From an uncultured Chloroflexota bacterium (GTDB taxonomy: Bacteria; Chloroflexota; Anaerolineae; Aggregatilineales; Phototrophicaceae), in contig CALMDI010000533.1 in the NCBI GenBank assembly GCA_937864975.1, positions 1-5,298 on the forward strand: a DNA stretch of 5,298 nt. Reading direction: 5' to 3'. A program made the position numbers and the translations under genes. Position 1 is the first letter of the stretch. The number at the start of each line of letters is the position of its first letter. Of this stretch, positions 3,764-5,298 are shown in pieces. Below the pieces are notes generated by a model, which worked only from the letters and a program-made list of their open reading frames with translations, had not been told where the DNA came from and did not search any database.

Positions 3764-5298
3764 ATGGTGAAGCCTGTCGCGACCATTAGCGTTGTCCCGA
3801 ACCTCCCCGAACCCCTCGCGCGACTGCGCGAGCTTGCGTATAACCTCCACTTTGCCTGGGATCACGAAACCGTCACCCTGTTTCGCCGCCTGAACCGCGA
3901 TCTCTGGGAAAGCACCGGACACAACCCGGTCCTGATGCTCGGCAAAATCAGCCAGGAGCAGTTGAACGAGGCGGTGGAAGACCCGTCGTTTATGGCGCAT
4001 CTGAAGCGGGTGACTGACAGCTTCGACGCCTACGTGGCGGCGCGGGAGACGTGGTATCAGCGCACCTACGGCACGGTACAGAAACCGGTCATCGCCTACT
4101 TCTCGATGGAATTCGGCTTGACCGAATGCTTTCAGAATTATTCCGGCGGTCTCGGCGTCCTCAGCGGCGACCATCTGAAAAGCGCCAGCGACCTCGGCTT
4201 GCCGCTGGTCGGCGTCGGCTTGCTGTATCAGGAAGGGTATTTTCACCAGTACCTGAACGCCGACGGCTATCAGCAGGAAACCTACCCGATCAATGACTAC
4301 GCGAATTTGCCGATCACGCTTCAGCGCGACGACAAGGGCAACCCGATCAAAGTCAGCGTTCCCCTGCCGGGACGCGACCTGCACGCGCTGGTCTGGAAAG
4401 TCCAGGTCGGGCGCATTCCTCTGTATTTGCTCGACTCGAATATCGACGCGAATCCGTCGCCCGAAGACCGCAACCTGACCGACCGGCTGTACGGCGGCGA
4501 CCGCCGCACGCGCATTCGCCAGGAAATGTTAATGGGGATTGGCGGCATCCGCGCGCTCGATGCGCTCGGCTTGCGCCCCACGGTCTGCCATATGAACGAG
4601 GGTCACTCGGCATTCATGGCGCTGGAGCGCATCCGCCAGTTGATGGACGATTACGACCGCACCTTTGTCGAGGCGAAAGAGATTGCCGCCGCCGGGAACG
4701 TGTTCACGACGCATACACCGGTGCCCGCCGGCTTGGAACGCTTCGGATTCGACCTGATCGACGAGCACTTCACCGACTATTACAAAAGCCTCGGCTTGAC
4801 CCGCGACCAGTTTCTCGACCTCGGACGCGAGCACATGGGCGACTATGACCTGTTCTCGATGGCGGTGCTGGCGCTGCGGCTGTCGTCCGGCGCAAACGCG
4901 GTCGCCAGGCTGCACGGCGCGGTCTCGCGCAAGATGTGGCATTGGGTCTATCCCGGCGTGCCGCAGAACGAAGTGCCGATTGGCTCGGTGACGAACGGGA
5001 TTCACGTGCAGACCTGGATCAGCTACGAGATGGGAACCCTGCTCGACCGCTACCTGCATCCAGGCTGGCGCGACAACAGCTCCGACCCGGACGTCTGGCG
5101 CGACATCGACAACGTGCCCGACTCCGAACTGTGGCGCACGCACGAGCGCCGCCGCGAGCGGATGGTCGCTTTCGCGCGGCGACGGCTGAAGGCGCAGCTT
5201 CAGCATCGCGGGGCGGTGCAGAGCGAAATCGCCAGCGCCGACGAAGTTTTGAATCCAGACGCGCTGACGATTGGCTTCGCGCGCCGCTTTGCGACCTA
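3764..5298 (+). CDS. glgP: Alpha-glucan (glycogen/maltodextrin) phosphorylase, N-terminal part
   Basis: This PLP-dependent enzyme (GT35) cleaves terminal alpha-1,4-glucosyl units of glycogen or maltodextrin with phosphate, releasing glucose-1-phosphate. The reading frame is open for 511 codons and is cut by the window end. The first 100 residues or so match the DUF3417 domain (NLPEPLARLRELAYN, then LFRRLNRDLWESTGHNP), which marks the bacterial/archaeal clade of about 850 residues rather than the E. coli GlgP/MalP clade. The phosphorylase core follows: YFSMEFGLTECFQNYSGGLG (112-131), GVGLLYQEGYF (150-160), HMNEGHSAF (276-284, catalytic-region His), THTPVPAG (316-323), LFSMAVLALRLS (363-374), ARLHGAVSRKMW (381-392) and SVTNGIHVQTW (408-418). 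It ends within TIGFARRFAT (502-511), where the family normally continues into a YKR motif. The PLP-lysine region lies beyond the window. It is divergent from the CBM48 gene. Confidence 0.96.
   Translation, partial: MVKPVATISVVPNLPEPLARLRELAYNLHFAWDHETVTLFRRLNRDLWESTGHNPVLMLGKISQEQLNEAVEDPSFMAHLKRVTDSFDAYVAARETWYQRTYGTVQKPVIAYFSMEFGLTECFQNYSGGLGVLSGDHLKSASDLGLPLVGVGLLYQEGYFHQYLNADGYQQETYPINDYANLPITLQRDDKGNPIKVSVPLPGRDLHALVWKVQVGRIPLYLLDSNIDANPSPEDRNLTDRLYGGDRRTRIRQEMLMGIGGIRALDALGLRPTVCHMNEGHSAFMALERIRQLMDDYDRTFVEAKEIAAAGNVFTTHTPVPAGLERFGFDLIDEHFTDYYKSLGLTRDQFLDLGREHMGDYDLFSMAVLALRLSSGANAVARLHGAVSRKMWHWVYPGVPQNEVPIGSVTNGIHVQTWISYEMGTLLDRYLHPGWRDNSSDPDVWRDIDNVPDSELWRTHERRRERMVAFARRRLKAQLQHRGAVQSEIASADEVLNPDALTIGFARRFAT

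Noticed and set aside
3758..5206. Minus-strand open frames (3758-4384 and 4529-5206) across the glgP region
   Set aside because: The plus strand is open for 511 codons with unmistakable phosphorylase motifs, so these are shadows.

Overview
This window is a bacterial glycogen-metabolism locus with high overall G+C. The motif style of GlgA, GlgC and the DUF3417-type GlgP, together with a stand-alone CBM48 protein, most resembles Chloroflexota (Anaerolineae-like). That assignment is my inference from remembered family features, not from a search.

Layout: Positions 1-411 hold no convincing gene. They are packed with hairpin-forming, C/G-run-rich repeats: two converging copies, then two diverging copies, plus three small perfect hairpins and a 17-bp perfect inverted repeat. 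Next come glgA (412-1887, TTG start with a strong Shine-Dalgarno) and glgC (1884-3146), which overlap by ATGA and are almost certainly co-transcribed. A short convergent gap (3147-3217) carries an intrinsic terminator oriented best for the minus strand. A small minus-strand gene (3218-3535) encodes a 105-residue stand-alone AMPK-beta-type CBM48 glycogen-binding protein, with a good promoter and ribosome site. A 228-bp divergent intergenic region (3536-3763) contains a striking 112-nt fold-back structure. The window ends inside glgP (3764-5298, first 511 residues), cut just before the catalytic C-terminal half.

How they work together: GlgC makes ADP-glucose, GlgA polymerises it into alpha-1,4-glucan, and GlgP phosphorolyses the glucan to glucose-1-phosphate, which GlgC can reuse. 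The CBM48 protein probably binds the polymer itself. Branching (glgB) and debranching (glgX) genes are not in the window.

The enzymes are ordinary. The points worth a second look are the long hairpin ahead of glgP, in which every imperfect pair in the arms is a G-U wobble in the plus-strand RNA; the repeat cluster with a G-quadruplex motif just ahead of the glgA ribosome site; and the lone glycogen-binding domain between synthesis and degradation genes.
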